Source: JAHFRG01 sp036522275
GTDB taxonomy: Bacteria > Pseudomonadota > Gammaproteobacteria > Burkholderiales > JAHFRG01
Assembly: GCA_036522275.1 (NCBI GenBank)
Contig: DATDGC010000056.1
Location: 1 to 62,334 of the forward strand
Direction of reading: 5' to 3'
DNA: 62,334 bases
Part shown: piece by piece, positions 1 to 8,320 of the stretch
How positions within the stretch are numbered: the first letter of the stretch is position 1
How the letters are laid out: every line of letters begins with the position of its first letter
Notes under the pieces: generated by a model
Databases searched by the model: none
Told to the model about the DNA's origin: nothing
Seen by the model: only the letters and a program-made list of their open reading frames with translations
Made by a program: the position numbers and the translations under genes

Positions 1-519
1 GCGCCAAGTTTCAAGATTATGATACGCGCCGTAGCGTCCGCGGTTCCAGCCTTCCTGGTTATGGCCGTGCGGGTTCGAAGCGAACACCACACCGCGCGGT
101 TTCAGGGTTGCGTGCAATTCCAGCAACACGCGCGGCAACTCCAGGCTGGGTACATGAAACAGCGCGGCGTTGGCGAACACGCCATCGAAATGGTTATCCG
201 GCAGATCGAGCTTGAGGAAATCCTGCTGCCACACTTCGCAGCCGCTGTTGACGCGCGCCATTACGGCGAAGCGCGCGGCGCCTTCCAAACCTACCGCGAG
301 GTGACCAAGTTCGGCAAACACCTTGAGGTCGCGTCCTGGCCCGCAGCCAAAATCGAGTATCGTGAACGGCGGATCACCCTCGATGTATTGCAACAGCGCC
401 GCGATGTTCTGGCTGACATCGTGATCACGCGTGCCTTCCCGGAAATCTTCGGCACATTGGTTGTAATGTTCCAGCGTGAGGTCGGCGATTTTGTCCAGGT
501 CTTGCGGATTCAGTTTCAT
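1..519 (-). CDS. Class I SAM-dependent methyltransferase (3' end cut by window edge)
   Basis: The reverse strand from 519 to the window edge is open for 173 codons starting MKLNPQDLDKIADLTLEHY. It carries the SAM-binding glycine motif LDFGCGPGRD at about residues 56-65, then a post-I acidic residue and a motif-IV-like stretch around DGVFANAALFHVP. The fold is the methyltransferase type 11 family; the substrate cannot be told. The C-terminus is missing because the window starts inside the gene. One copy of a ~78 bp repeat lies 31 bp upstream of the start. The opposite strand is also open here, but it gives a composition without any recognisable motif. Confidence 0.8.
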   Translation of the reverse strand, partial: MKLNPQDLDKIADLTLEHYNQCAEDFREGTRDHDVSQNIAALLQYIEGDPPFTILDFGCGPGRDLKVFAELGHLAVGLEGAARFAVMARVNSGCEVWQQDFLKLDLPDNHFDGVFANAALFHVPSLELPRVLLELHATLKPRGVVFASNPHGHNQEGWNRGRYGAYHNLETWR

Positions 520-549
520 GTTCGATCTAGTCAAACAGACAGTACGGCC

Positions 550-627
550 GGTTCTGTCAACTTAACACCGATATGGATAGAAATAGCCGGCACGTGGGCG
601 AGACTGTCACTGATGAAGGGCAATTCC
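550..627. repeat. Direct repeat copy 1 (~78 bp)
   Basis: This stretch matches 3400-3477 in the same orientation with about six mismatches and no gap. Copy 1 lies just upstream of the methyltransferase start and downstream of lpoB, so the two copies bracket the lpoB/ycfL/COG3014 cluster. The inner sequence reads TTGACAGAAC on the reverse strand at the gene-proximal end, which looks like an insertion-sequence tip or an outward -35 box. No transposase was found between the copies. Confidence 0.7.
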
Positions 628-757
628 CCCAGTGGCTAATAATTCGGGCTGGAAAGCGATGACCGTGATAAGAGAGATCGGATGAGTTCATCCCCCATTA
701 AATCCCCTATCCTTTAACTTGACAATTCCCGAACGGGAAGGGCAAGCGGTAGCGTGC

Positions 758-1351
758 TCAGCCCTTAGTCGTGGTCTTGCGGATCTCCTTTTCGTCGGAC
801 CACTCCAGCAGCCCGTTGCGGGTGTTCCACAGCTGCAGGTTGAACTTGTAGTAAACGTCCCTGATGTCCTTCGCCTGCTTCACGATGGAAATGATGTTGC
901 CCTCCATGCGGTACTGGGCGCCGACCATCCGGCCTTTTTCAGCCGTCTGCTCCTTATCATAGTATTCACCCTGCTGACGCTCCACTTCCTCGACCTGCTG
1001 CTGCATGGCGGCGGCGTCCACGGCAAAGCGGACCTTGCCGCTCTTCTGCAGCTCGGAACGGATGCTGTCCGTGACGGCACGGGTGTCGATGTACTCGCTG
1101 GTCTTGTTCTTGACTTCCTGCACCGTCACGATGGGCAGGTTGCCGCTGGCGATCGCCGTAGACTGCAGCATCGAGCGCGTCATGGACTCGGCGATCATCT
1201 GCAAGTCGGTGGAACTGAACTGGTTGGTAACGGTTTCAATGCTTCTTTGATCGCCGTAGCGGGTCTGCTCCTGGGCGCAGCCGGCGGCGAGCGCCACGGC
1301 GGCAAGCAGCGGCAACAGCGCAAGGCGTCGGGTACGGCTTAAATCGATCAT
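758..1351 (-). CDS. lpoB: Penicillin-binding protein activator LpoB
   Basis: Outer-membrane lipoprotein of the LpoB family; in enterobacteria LpoB reaches through the periplasm to activate the bifunctional peptidoglycan synthase PBP1b. The 197-residue product has a signal peptide ending in the lipobox LAAGC (Cys25), followed by the LpoB domain with its NQFSSTDLQMIAESM region and a VGAQYRMEGNI core. The ATG at 1351 has a strong AAGGAGAG ribosome site. It is the last gene of a three-gene reverse-strand cluster with a YcfL-like protein, the same pairing seen in E. coli (ycfL-lpoB). Family assignment is firm; the partner PBP is inferred. Confidence 0.88.
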   Translation of the reverse strand: MIDLSRTRRLALLPLLAAVALAAGCAQEQTRYGDQRSIETVTNQFSSTDLQMIAESMTRSMLQSTAIASGNLPIVTVQEVKNKTSEYIDTRAVTDSIRSELQKSGKVRFAVDAAAMQQQVEEVERQQGEYYDKEQTAEKGRMVGAQYRMEGNIISIVKQAKDIRDVYYKFNLQLWNTRNGLLEWSDEKEIRKTTTKG

Positions 1352-1427
1352 GTGCTCTCCTTTCAGAAAAGAGGCCTCCGGTGCACGGGGCCCATCGTTC
1401 AGTCTGTCAAGGCGTCCGCGGCCGGGG

Positions 1428-1862
1428 CTATTCCTGGCTCAGTAGGATCAGGCGGAAGTCCACAGCTTTGTTCGTGGGCGCCACGCCGCTGACCGCAATG
1501 TTGCTGTTTTCGTACATAAGCAGCGGCTTCCACACTTCCTCTTCCCAGGCGCGCATGCCCTCGCGGTCGATCCAGCGGAACTTGTAGGCGACGCGCTTGA
1601 CCTTGGAGCTGTCGTTGTTAAGGTTCACGTCGATCTTCAGCAGATCGCCGGTCATGGTGCAGCGCATCTCGGTTGCCACGATGGTGGTGCGCTTGCCTTC
1701 GGTCACGACCTTGAGCTTGTTCAGGTCCTCCATCGAGCTGACCTTGGCGTCGCCAATCGGGCATCCGAAGGCGAAGCCGGGCTTTTCGAAGCCTTTTTTG
1801 GTGGCGCAGCCGTAAGCGAGTGCGGCCGCCATCAGCATGACGATCATACATGTCCGTTTCAT
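1428..1862 (-). CDS. YcfL-like DUF1425 lipoprotein
   Basis: A 144-residue lipoprotein with signal peptide and lipobox LAYGC (Cys19). The C-terminal half resembles the YcfL/DUF1425 beta-sandwich, with the block KVKRVAYKFRWIDREGM and the ending DFRLILLSQE. The function of the family is unknown, but it is repeatedly adjacent to lpoB, suggesting an envelope or cell-wall role. Its ATG overlaps the stop of the upstream gene (ATGA), so the two are translationally coupled, and GGAG lies upstream. The internal stretch FGCPIGDAKV is unlike E. coli YcfL and may add a disulfide. Confidence 0.8.
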   Translation of the reverse strand: MKRTCMIVMLMAAALAYGCATKKGFEKPGFAFGCPIGDAKVSSMEDLNKLKVVTEGKRTTIVATEMRCTMTGDLLKIDVNLNNDSSKVKRVAYKFRWIDREGMRAWEEEVWKPLLMYENSNIAVSGVAPTNKAVDFRLILLSQE

Positions 1863-3385
1863 TTTGGGGTCTCCATGGTATGGGGTTGCTTCTCCAACGT
1901 TTCAGGCCCGCCCCCAGTTGACGGCGCCGGTGCGGCTCCAGCGTCAGTTGGTTGTTGGCGGCCCCCACGGACCGCCGCTTCCGGGGGCTGCACAAAGAGC
2001 TGACGGCGCATTAAACGTAAGTCTACCACGGCGTAGCGTCCGGATAGATTCAAATGTACGCTGCGCACGCCTTCCGGGGTCTGCAGCGTGATGGTATGCG
2101 TGCCGGCCGGGAGGCGTCCACGGGCGATGGCGATTTCCGATGGAAGTGTGCGCCAGGTGCGCTCATCGGCCGATTCGATCACCACCGAGCCGATTGTCAC
2201 GAAGAGCGCGGCTAGCCCGATCAGGGCATTGTTCTGTTTCTGCGACTGGTGTTGCAGCTGGTACTGCGCCACCGCCTTGGCGGTGGAGCGGATCGTGGCG
2301 CGCAGCATGATGCCGGGCATGTCGTCCTTGAGCGCGCGGCGCGCCATCAGGTCGATGCTGGTTATCGGCGCCACGGTCAGCGACTGTCCGTCATCCAGTT
2401 TGAACTGGCCGGGCAGGTAGGGCGTTGAGGTCGCCACCATCACCGGGAACGAGATCGGGAGCAGGATCAGCGTGCCGTTCACCGGGATAGGCAGCCGGAA
2501 CTGGTGCGACTGCAGGGCGGGGGCGGTGCCGGAACCGATCACGAACAGCACATCGGTCAGCCCGTCGTCGGGTGCGCTCACTCGCTGGTCCAGGCCGCGC
2601 AGCGCCTCCTCTAGCAGCGGCTGGTTGGGCTGCAGTTCGTTCGCGAGGCGGTAGCCCGGTGCGGCCAGGCTCGGTTCGCCCAGTGACTCGTAGACGAAGC
2701 CCGCCAGATAGTGCAACAGCGCGCTCTGGTAGCTGTTCTTAAGGGCGTTCACCGCGGGGTTGTCGATGGACTGGATTGGATATCCATTCAGCTCCTTGAA
2801 GCTGGTGCGTGCGCCCCGCTTCTGGGCGTCTTGTTCCACCTTGACGATTTCTTTGCTGCGCAGCTCCGCAATCACGGCTTCAAGCTCGTGCGTCTGCTTG
2901 ATCGCCACGCGGGCGTTCTCGTACTCGCCCATGGCCAGGTAGTTGAGCGCGATATACGTGAGGAGCATGACTTTCTCGTAGTCATGGCCTTCGTAGGGGC
3001 GCACCTTTTCGTTGAACAGGTAGCTTGCGACGTCCGGGAGCAGCTTCCAGGGGTCGGTTTGCGCCGTGTGTTCCCAGGCCTGTACACGCACGTTCGCCGA
3101 CATCCAGGATTTCTGGCTATCCGGGTAGCGGTCCCCGAGCCGCTGCAACATGCCGAGCTCGAGGTAGTAGAGCAGATCCTTGTCCTTGCCGCGGTTGTTG
3201 GACTCCAGGACCTTGACGGCGCTGTCCATGTTGCCGCTGGACACCTGGTCTAGGGTCTTGTGCAACTCGGTGTCGTAGCTGCGGAAGGCGGCGCAGCCGT
3301 ACAGGCATAGCGCTAGGACGAACGCGGGCAGCGCGCAGCGCCAACCGCCCGCGCAGTGGCGAGAAACAGAGCGCAGATCAGGCAC
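1859..3385 (-). CDS. COG3014-type TPR-like lipoprotein of the lpoB cluster
   Basis: A 508-residue exported protein. A hydrophobic segment ends in a lipobox LYGC (Cys31). Residues ~40-240 are alpha-helical and TPR-like (YYLELGMLQRLGDRYPDS, AMGEYENARVAIKQTHELE), followed by a beta-rich C-terminal part. This layout is that of COG3014 proteins, which co-occur with ycfL and lpoB homologues in several proteobacteria. No ATG exists near the N-terminus; the GTG at 3385 is the only start that keeps the signal peptide. It is first in its cluster, and a direct repeat sits 14 bp upstream. The exact role is unknown; an outer-membrane or cell-wall synthesis link is inferred from the neighbours. Confidence 0.75.
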   Translation of the reverse strand: MPDLRSVSRHCAGGWRCALPAFVLALCLYGCAAFRSYDTELHKTLDQVSSGNMDSAVKVLESNNRGKDKDLLYYLELGMLQRLGDRYPDSQKSWMSANVRVQAWEHTAQTDPWKLLPDVASYLFNEKVRPYEGHDYEKVMLLTYIALNYLAMGEYENARVAIKQTHELEAVIAELRSKEIVKVEQDAQKRGARTSFKELNGYPIQSIDNPAVNALKNSYQSALLHYLAGFVYESLGEPSLAAPGYRLANELQPNQPLLEEALRGLDQRVSAPDDGLTDVLFVIGSGTAPALQSHQFRLPIPVNGTLILLPISFPVMVATSTPYLPGQFKLDDGQSLTVAPITSIDLMARRALKDDMPGIMLRATIRSTAKAVAQYQLQHQSQKQNNALIGLAALFVTIGSVVIESADERTWRTLPSEIAIARGRLPAGTHTITLQTPEGVRSVHLNLSGRYAVVDLRLMRRQLFVQPPEAAVRGGRQQPTDAGAAPAPSTGGGPETLEKQPHTMETPK

Positions 3386-3399
3386 TGAGCTGCCCCGCG

Positions 3400-3477
3400 G
3401 GTTCTGTCAACTTAACACCGATATGAATAGAAAAAGCCGACACGTGGGCGAGACTGTCGCTGATGAATGGCAATTTC
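3400..3477. repeat. Direct repeat copy 2 (~78 bp)
   Basis: Second copy of the repeat at 550-627, same orientation, about 92 % identical by eye. It lies 14 bp upstream of the COG3014-type gene. Sequence beyond the repeat (3478-3560) reads on the reverse strand as a basic peptide around REIMRRRIMQWREL that resembles the end of a transposase, so this may be the tip of a decayed insertion sequence. That assignment is a guess. Confidence 0.65.
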
Positions 3478-3683
3478 CATTAGATCGCTGCTGCAGGCAG
3501 ACAAGTTCACGCCACTGCATGATGCGGCGACGCATGATCTCGCGGTAGTTCACTGCGGTCAAGTAGATACCGGCCGGAAAAACGACGCAATTACCCCGAA
3601 GACAGACAGGAAGCATTGCGCAAGGCAAAATCCGTAAAGGGCGATTCCGCCCTTGGCCACCACTCCTGTCTAGACTTTCCGCA

Positions 3684-3770
3684 TTAGTTCTTAGCGACAA
3701 GTTTTTTTTCAAGCGCTTTATCAAACTTCCTTGCCGTAAAAGTCTGAGCTTCTCTTGGGTGACGATCCAT
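3684..3770 (-). CDS. Possible 28-residue small protein
   Basis: In the 500 bp stretch between the lipoprotein cluster and the flavoprotein gene there is an ATG at 3770 preceded by AAGGAG at good spacing. It opens 28 basic codons (begins MDRHPREAQTFTARKF, ends LVAKN, then TAA). A perfect 7 bp stem with a 4-base loop (3637-3654) follows downstream. I do not recognise the peptide; it could be a small protein, a truncated gene or chance. Confidence 0.3.
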   Translation of the reverse strand: MDRHPREAQTFTARKFDKALEKKLVAKN

Positions 3771-3882
3771 CAACGAACTCCTTACTCCGGTGGCCTAACT
3801 TTTTCTCCCTTCTTGTTTCTCGCGTAATGTTCGGTCCTCGAGATTCTTGTGCCCAAGCGGCTTTTTTGCGCGTAAGCTGAAT

Positions 3883-5007
3883 TTACAGCAGCGCTGGTTG
3901 CCCGGCATGTAAGAACCAGCGGTCTATAACTACGTGGCGCGCAAACCAATTTGTTCGCATCAGCTTCATCGCGACCGTTTGCCTGACTTTTTCCGGCAGT
4001 AATGGTCCAGTTGCCTGGTGTAAGTTCTTCTTACCGAAGCGTTGCGTCAGGAGACCGACATAAGGCGCGAGCCTCTCTTGTCGATAATCATTTCGAGCGT
4101 CAACGATGACCTCTGCAGCCATCAGTGCGGACTCTACCGCGGGGCGAATGCCTTCTCCGCTTTGCGGATAGGCCAGCCCGGCAGCGTCACCGATCAGGAG
4201 CACGCCGTGACTAGTAAGCGTGCGGCGCGATCCCGGATACAACAGATAGGCGTGGCCGTTGAATCTCCCCGGCAGATTGCGCGGGATGCTTCCGCGCTGC
4301 TGCAGCCATTGGCAGAATCGTTCCACATGCTCGGAGAGCTTGTGACTGTCCTCGCGGCCGAGACCGACGTTGAGATAACTGCCTTTCGCGAAGCACCAGC
4401 CGTAGCCCTTTAGGTCGGGGCAGAAGTACAGTTGCGCAAGCTCATTGTCAATATGACATTCGCTTCGCTCCTGTTCACTGAGCAGAAACTCGATTTCCTG
4501 AGCGACAACCAAAGATTCGGTGCGTTCGGGCTGTGTACGAGTCATACGCGCTACCGGGCAAAAGTGCCCGCCAGCGCCAACTACCAGAGGCGTCCTGATG
4601 TTCTTGTTTACCAGCCACATGCTGCCATCGCGTACCATCGTCTTCAACGGCTCACCAAGCCTCAACCGTGCCCCAGAGCGCCGTAGCAAGTAGTCATCAA
4701 ACTCGCAACGGCGAATGCCGAAGCTCGCAGGTTCACGATAGCGCGTTTCCACTTCCGCTTCACCGATAATACCTGTGTGAAATCCGTAGACCGGCTGTAT
4801 CACGCACCCACGCGCATAATCTGCAAGGTCAAGCCGTAACGATTTAACTACTGCCGGGGTTATCCAGCCTGCGCACACCTTGTCGCGTGGGAAAGTATGC
4901 TTGTCGATCACCAGAACGTCGAAGCCGGCACGGACGAGCTGCCACGCGCACGTCGACCCTGCGGGGCCACCACCGACGATCAGCACGTCGCACGAATCGC
5001 TAGGCAT
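3883..5007 (-). CDS. FAD-dependent oxidoreductase, geranylgeranyl-reductase-like
   Basis: A 374-residue flavoprotein. The N-terminal dinucleotide fold has VGGGPAGS (residues 11-18). The second FAD motif GDAAGLAYPQSGEGI lies at 273-287. Between them is the CPDLKGYGWCF segment (196-206) typical of the geranylgeranyl reductase family, which reduces isolated C=C bonds in prenyl lipids. It starts 15 bp after the end of the cyclopropane-synthase gene and is clearly co-transcribed with it. The substrate may therefore be a membrane fatty acyl chain processed by that enzyme; this is inference. A geranylgeranyl or menaquinone side-chain substrate is the alternative. No good ribosome site precedes the ATG, consistent with coupling. 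Confidence 0.8.
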   Translation of the reverse strand: MPSDSCDVLIVGGGPAGSTCAWQLVRAGFDVLVIDKHTFPRDKVCAGWITPAVVKSLRLDLADYARGCVIQPVYGFHTGIIGEAEVETRYREPASFGIRRCEFDDYLLRRSGARLRLGEPLKTMVRDGSMWLVNKNIRTPLVVGAGGHFCPVARMTRTQPERTESLVVAQEIEFLLSEQERSECHIDNELAQLYFCPDLKGYGWCFAKGSYLNVGLGREDSHKLSEHVERFCQWLQQRGSIPRNLPGRFNGHAYLLYPGSRRTLTSHGVLLIGDAAGLAYPQSGEGIRPAVESALMAAEVIVDARNDYRQERLAPYVGLLTQRFGKKNLHQATGPLLPEKVRQTVAMKLMRTNWFARHVVIDRWFLHAGQPALL

Positions 5008-5022
5008 TGGGAGGCCATTACA

Positions 5023-6309
5023 TTAGTTGTAAAGATATTCCCGCGTCCAGGGGATGTCGTTACTGGCCCCGCGCGCGAAAAGCACCTGAAACAGCTGCAT
5101 GTCGCCGGTGTTGAATGAAGCGATCGACCCCGCGAGGTATAGGCGCCAGGCGCGGACGAAGCGCTCATCATACATTTCTTTTATGCGGCTACCCGCATCC
5201 TCGAAGCGCTGCAGCCAATGCTTGAGCGTCAATGCATAGTGCTGCCGCAGATTCTCGACGTCGAGCACAGAGAAATCCCCGTGTTCCACCACTTCCAGCA
5301 TTTCACGCAGCGACGGCGGGTAGGCGCCAGGGAAAATTCGCCTTTCAACCCAGGGATTAAATAGGTTAGGCTGGTTGCGGCCGATACTGTGAATGAGTCC
5401 GCGTCCGTTGCGATCCAAACTGCGGTCAATGACGCGACGAAGCTCATGATAGAACTCGTGACCGACATGCTCGAGCATGCCGACTGACATGAACGCATCG
5501 AAGCGACCGTTGGCATTTCGATAGTCGTCCTCAATGAATTCTACACGGTGTTCGAGACCTAAGGCATATGCACGCGCCTTAGCATAGGCTATCTGCTCAT
5601 GTGATATGTTGAACGCCTTGACCTGTACCCCATAGTGCGCGGCCATGTGCAACGCCAGCGCACCCCAACCGCAACCTGCTTCGACCACGCTTTCCCCCGG
5701 CCGCAGTCTGAGTTTGCGGCAGACATGATCCATCTTGGCAATCTGCGCCTGCTCCAGCGTAATATCGGGGCTCGAAAAATACGCGCAAGTATAGACCATC
5801 TGCTGGTCGAGCCAGAGCTTGTAGAATTCGTTGCCGAGATCGTAATGATGGTGGATATTCTCGCGCGAGTCCGACAGCGTATTCAGCTGGCTGCGGTTCA
5901 GCCACCTGGTCAGGCGAGACCGCAGTCCCGTGGAGCCTACGCGCGCCAGGCCTTGATAGATGGCCTCGATAAGCTTTACCAAATCCCCGTCGACTTCGAT
6001 CGAGCCGTTACTATAAGCGTCGCCGAAATACAACTCCGGATTGATCAGCAGCTTGAACAGGGAGGAACGGCTTCCGACCCGCATGCCGACTACGGCGTTG
6101 CTCGTGGTTGTGGATATGGATTCGCCATTCCAGAGCGTAACGCGAATCGGCGGGTCACCAAGCGAATTAAGCAGGCCCCGCATCAGGCGACCTTCGAACG
6201 AAAGCCGCGAGCCTTGCTCGCGTGCGTTATCCCGGCTCTTGGTCTGCGCTATCCCGACGTCCCGATCGTTGGAAGCCGCGCCAAAGACTTCCGGATTTTC
6301 CCGTTTCAT
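5023..6309 (-). CDS. cfa: Cyclopropane-fatty-acyl-phospholipid synthase family protein
   Basis: SAM-dependent enzyme family that methylenates the cis double bond of membrane phospholipid acyl chains. Using the ATG at 6309 (GGAGG ribosome site; a GTG at 6324 is the alternative) the product is 428 residues. Family landmarks are all present: HHHYDLGNEFYKLWLD (~154-169), YTCAYF (~174), the SAM motif VEAGCGWGALAL (~209-220), and VGMLEHVGHEFY. The first 60 residues are poorly conserved and may be a membrane-contact extension. It forms a two-gene unit with the flavoprotein downstream. Paralogues of this family also make methylated rather than cyclopropanated chains, so the exact product is open. Confidence 0.88.
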   Translation of the reverse strand: MKRENPEVFGAASNDRDVGIAQTKSRDNAREQGSRLSFEGRLMRGLLNSLGDPPIRVTLWNGESISTTTSNAVVGMRVGSRSSLFKLLINPELYFGDAYSNGSIEVDGDLVKLIEAIYQGLARVGSTGLRSRLTRWLNRSQLNTLSDSRENIHHHYDLGNEFYKLWLDQQMVYTCAYFSSPDITLEQAQIAKMDHVCRKLRLRPGESVVEAGCGWGALALHMAAHYGVQVKAFNISHEQIAYAKARAYALGLEHRVEFIEDDYRNANGRFDAFMSVGMLEHVGHEFYHELRRVIDRSLDRNGRGLIHSIGRNQPNLFNPWVERRIFPGAYPPSLREMLEVVEHGDFSVLDVENLRQHYALTLKHWLQRFEDAGSRIKEMYDERFVRAWRLYLAGSIASFNTGDMQLFQVLFARGASNDIPWTREYLYN

Positions 6310-7099
6310 AGTGGTGCCCTCCACGCCTTTTATTTGTCAACACAACAATAGGGAAAAGTTGATTCTGTGGTAATGATAAATGTCAAATACTGCGTCAATT
6401 GCGTCGCATTAACGACACATAATGACGCCGCTAGAGTTCAGCTTTCGCCAAATATACACCGTTGCATTGGGTGACGTCTATTGTGATCTACATCATGGCT
6501 GCCAACCGAGACCAAACCGTGCAGGGTGCACTAACAAACCCTTAAAAAAGTCATGCAAATGCGAACTAATGAGAGTCCTTCCCTAAAGCCAGATTGCCTC
6601 TTATCCGGAAAAAATACAGGAAACTGCCGTCTTGGCTCTTTCCAAGCGAGAGCCTGCTGGCTTGTTAACTAAGAACATTGTGCGCATGTTGTTAAACCCG
6701 TTGTCCACTCGCACACCAGTGCAACACTCCGTGTGGTGAGCGCGCTTCAAATTTATTGCGACTTGAATGAGGAAATACAGCAGGTTTCCACCCCTTCCTC
6801 GTTAACTTCGTCCTGCTATGGACGCTCCATTCTGGCGCAATACGGCAATCTACGACTCAAGCCGCCGCCAAGCCGGCACATAAATACGTAACTATTTGAC
6901 CTTAAATGTCATATGACAATGGTACAACAATTGCTTTGTATAGGGTGAAGTGTGGCAATTCGGTGTGCATTAATCGGGAATGTGCGGTAGCCCACAAACG
7001 TTACATTTCCCAATTTGGTCACACGTCTTCCCGAATATGTGCACCTAAGCAAGCCGGAAACGCGCCCTGTCTCTGACGGGCAGGAGAAACTGGTGCAAC
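6310..7099. other. 790 bp intergenic region between divergent genes
   Basis: No convincing gene on either strand. It separates the cfa start (reverse) from the secreted HExxH protein (forward), so both promoters should lie here. Visible elements: a perfect 12 bp palindrome TGTCATATGACA at 6907-6918, a possible -35/-10 pair around ATGACA and TGTATA just after it, and TGTGATCTACATCA at about 6482, which resembles a CRP/FNR half-site pair. A TTGACA box also lies about 20 bp upstream of the cfa start on the reverse strand. Base composition is visibly more AT-rich than the surrounding genes. Confidence 0.5.
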
Positions 7100-7507
7100 A
7101 TGAATGAATTATTTACAGCCTTGCTATCATGGGCAGTAGTATTGTCCGGCTACCCTGCGCCCGCTATACAGCCTGAAGTTGCATTTGTTAGTCACCAGGA
7201 ACTCAAAAATATGGCGTGTAACGGAACCGAGTGCAAAGTAGTGGGGTTCCACCCGCCTGGGTCAAACCGCGTGTATATCGACAACCGTCTGCATCCGGAG
7301 GAAAGCACATTCGCGGCCTCGATTATCGTTCATGAATTCGTCCATTACCTGCAACAATCGGGGGGCAAGTTTGCGCTCGAATACAGCTGTAACGATGCAC
7401 TGGAAATGGAGCGAGAGGCGTACTATGTGCAGTCACGCTTTCTGGAAGCTCACGGCGTATATTGGGTGGTTGGAAGCGCCATGTATTTTTCATCATGCGC
7501 CCCGTAA
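7100..7507 (+). CDS. Small secreted HExxH metallopeptidase-like protein (DUF6647-like)
   Basis: A 135-residue protein with a short N-terminal hydrophobic segment, probably a signal peptide. The zinc-binding motif VHEFVHYLQ (His78, Glu79, His82) is followed by MEREAYYVQ, whose glutamate at about 106 could be the third ligand as in minimal gluzincin-type peptidases. Cysteines at ~40, 45, 97 and 133 suggest disulfides. The family resembles DUF6647 proteins of proteobacteria; substrate unknown. It stands alone, after a long intergenic region and convergent with the slipin gene. AGGAG lies 13 bp before the ATG, rather far. A catalytic role is inferred from the motif only. Confidence 0.65.
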   Translation: MNELFTALLSWAVVLSGYPAPAIQPEVAFVSHQELKNMACNGTECKVVGFHPPGSNRVYIDNRLHPEESTFAASIIVHEFVHYLQQSGGKFALEYSCNDALEMEREAYYVQSRFLEAHGVYWVVGSAMYFSSCAP

Positions 7508-7558
7508 TCTCAAGGACGCATAACTGAGCAACCTCTGGTTTGGCTCTGCTTGTGCGCG

Positions 7559-8320
7559 TCAACTTTTATTGTTCTTCTTAGCTTCAATTAGCGTGTTAAT
7601 TAAATTCATGGGCAGCGGAAACACAATGGTAGTATTCTTATCCGCACCGATCACCGTCAGCGTCTCCAGATATCGCAACTGTATTGCCAGCGGCTCCTGT
7701 GCCAGTATTCTGGCTGCTTGGAATAGTTTTTCAGAAGCCTGCAATTCACCCTCGGCATGGATTACCTTGGCGCGCCGCTCGCGTTCCGCTTCCGCCTGAC
7801 GGGCGATCGCCCGTATCATTGATTCGTTGATATCGATCTGTTTGATCTCAACATTTGAAACCTTGATTCCCCATGCATCAGTATGAGTATCAAGGGTGGT
7901 TTGAATATCCAAATTGAGCTTTTCGCGTTCAGCTAGCATTTCGTCCAGCATATGTTTACCCAGCACCGAGCGCAGTGTGGTTTGGGCAAGCTGACTGGTT
8001 GCAAGCAGGAAATTTTCCACCTGGATGATGGCTTTTTGCGGGTCCACTACTCGATAAAACACTACCGCGTTGACTTTGACCGAGACATTATCGCGGGAAA
8101 TCACATCCTGGCTCGGCACATCCAACACCACGGTGCGAAGACTCACCCGCACCATCTGCTGGATGCCGGGAATGACGAGAATCAACCCGGGGCCTTTTAC
8201 TTTCCAGAACCGCCCAAGTAGAAAAATTACTCCACGTTCGTATTCCCGCAATACCTTCAGCGCGGAAAATGCCAGTATGGCAATGACAACCAGTACGCCG
8301 AAGCTGAAATTGAAAGCCAT
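7559..8320 (-). CDS. Slipin / SPFH-domain membrane protein
   Basis: A 253-residue stomatin-like protein: one N-terminal membrane helix (residues ~5-22), the SPFH domain (EYERGVIFLLGRFWKVKGPG), then the helical tail with the QAEAERERRAKVIHAEGELQ heptad region. Slipins form oligomeric rings on the inner membrane and are paired with NfeD proteases, as here, where the start codon overlaps the NfeD stop (TAATG). The pair is thought to act in membrane-protein quality control or lipid-domain organisation. Confidence 0.9.
   Translation of the reverse strand: MAFNFSFGVLVVIAILAFSALKVLREYERGVIFLLGRFWKVKGPGLILVIPGIQQMVRVSLRTVVLDVPSQDVISRDNVSVKVNAVVFYRVVDPQKAIIQVENFLLATSQLAQTTLRSVLGKHMLDEMLAEREKLNLDIQTTLDTHTDAWGIKVSNVEIKQIDINESMIRAIARQAEAERERRAKVIHAEGELQASEKLFQAARILAQEPLAIQLRYLETLTVIGADKNTTIVFPLPMNLINTLIEAKKNNKS

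Noticed and set aside
19..639. 206-codon forward open frame at the window start
   Set aside because: Antisense to a clear methyltransferase on the reverse strand; its composition has no family motif.
3407..3724. 105-codon reverse open frame
   Set aside because: Crosses the direct repeat and a stem-loop, low-complexity basic peptide with no ribosome site; kept only as a possible IS remnant note.
6954..6970. Sigma54 promoter (TGGCA ... GC)
   Set aside because: The GG-GC spacing is one base too long.
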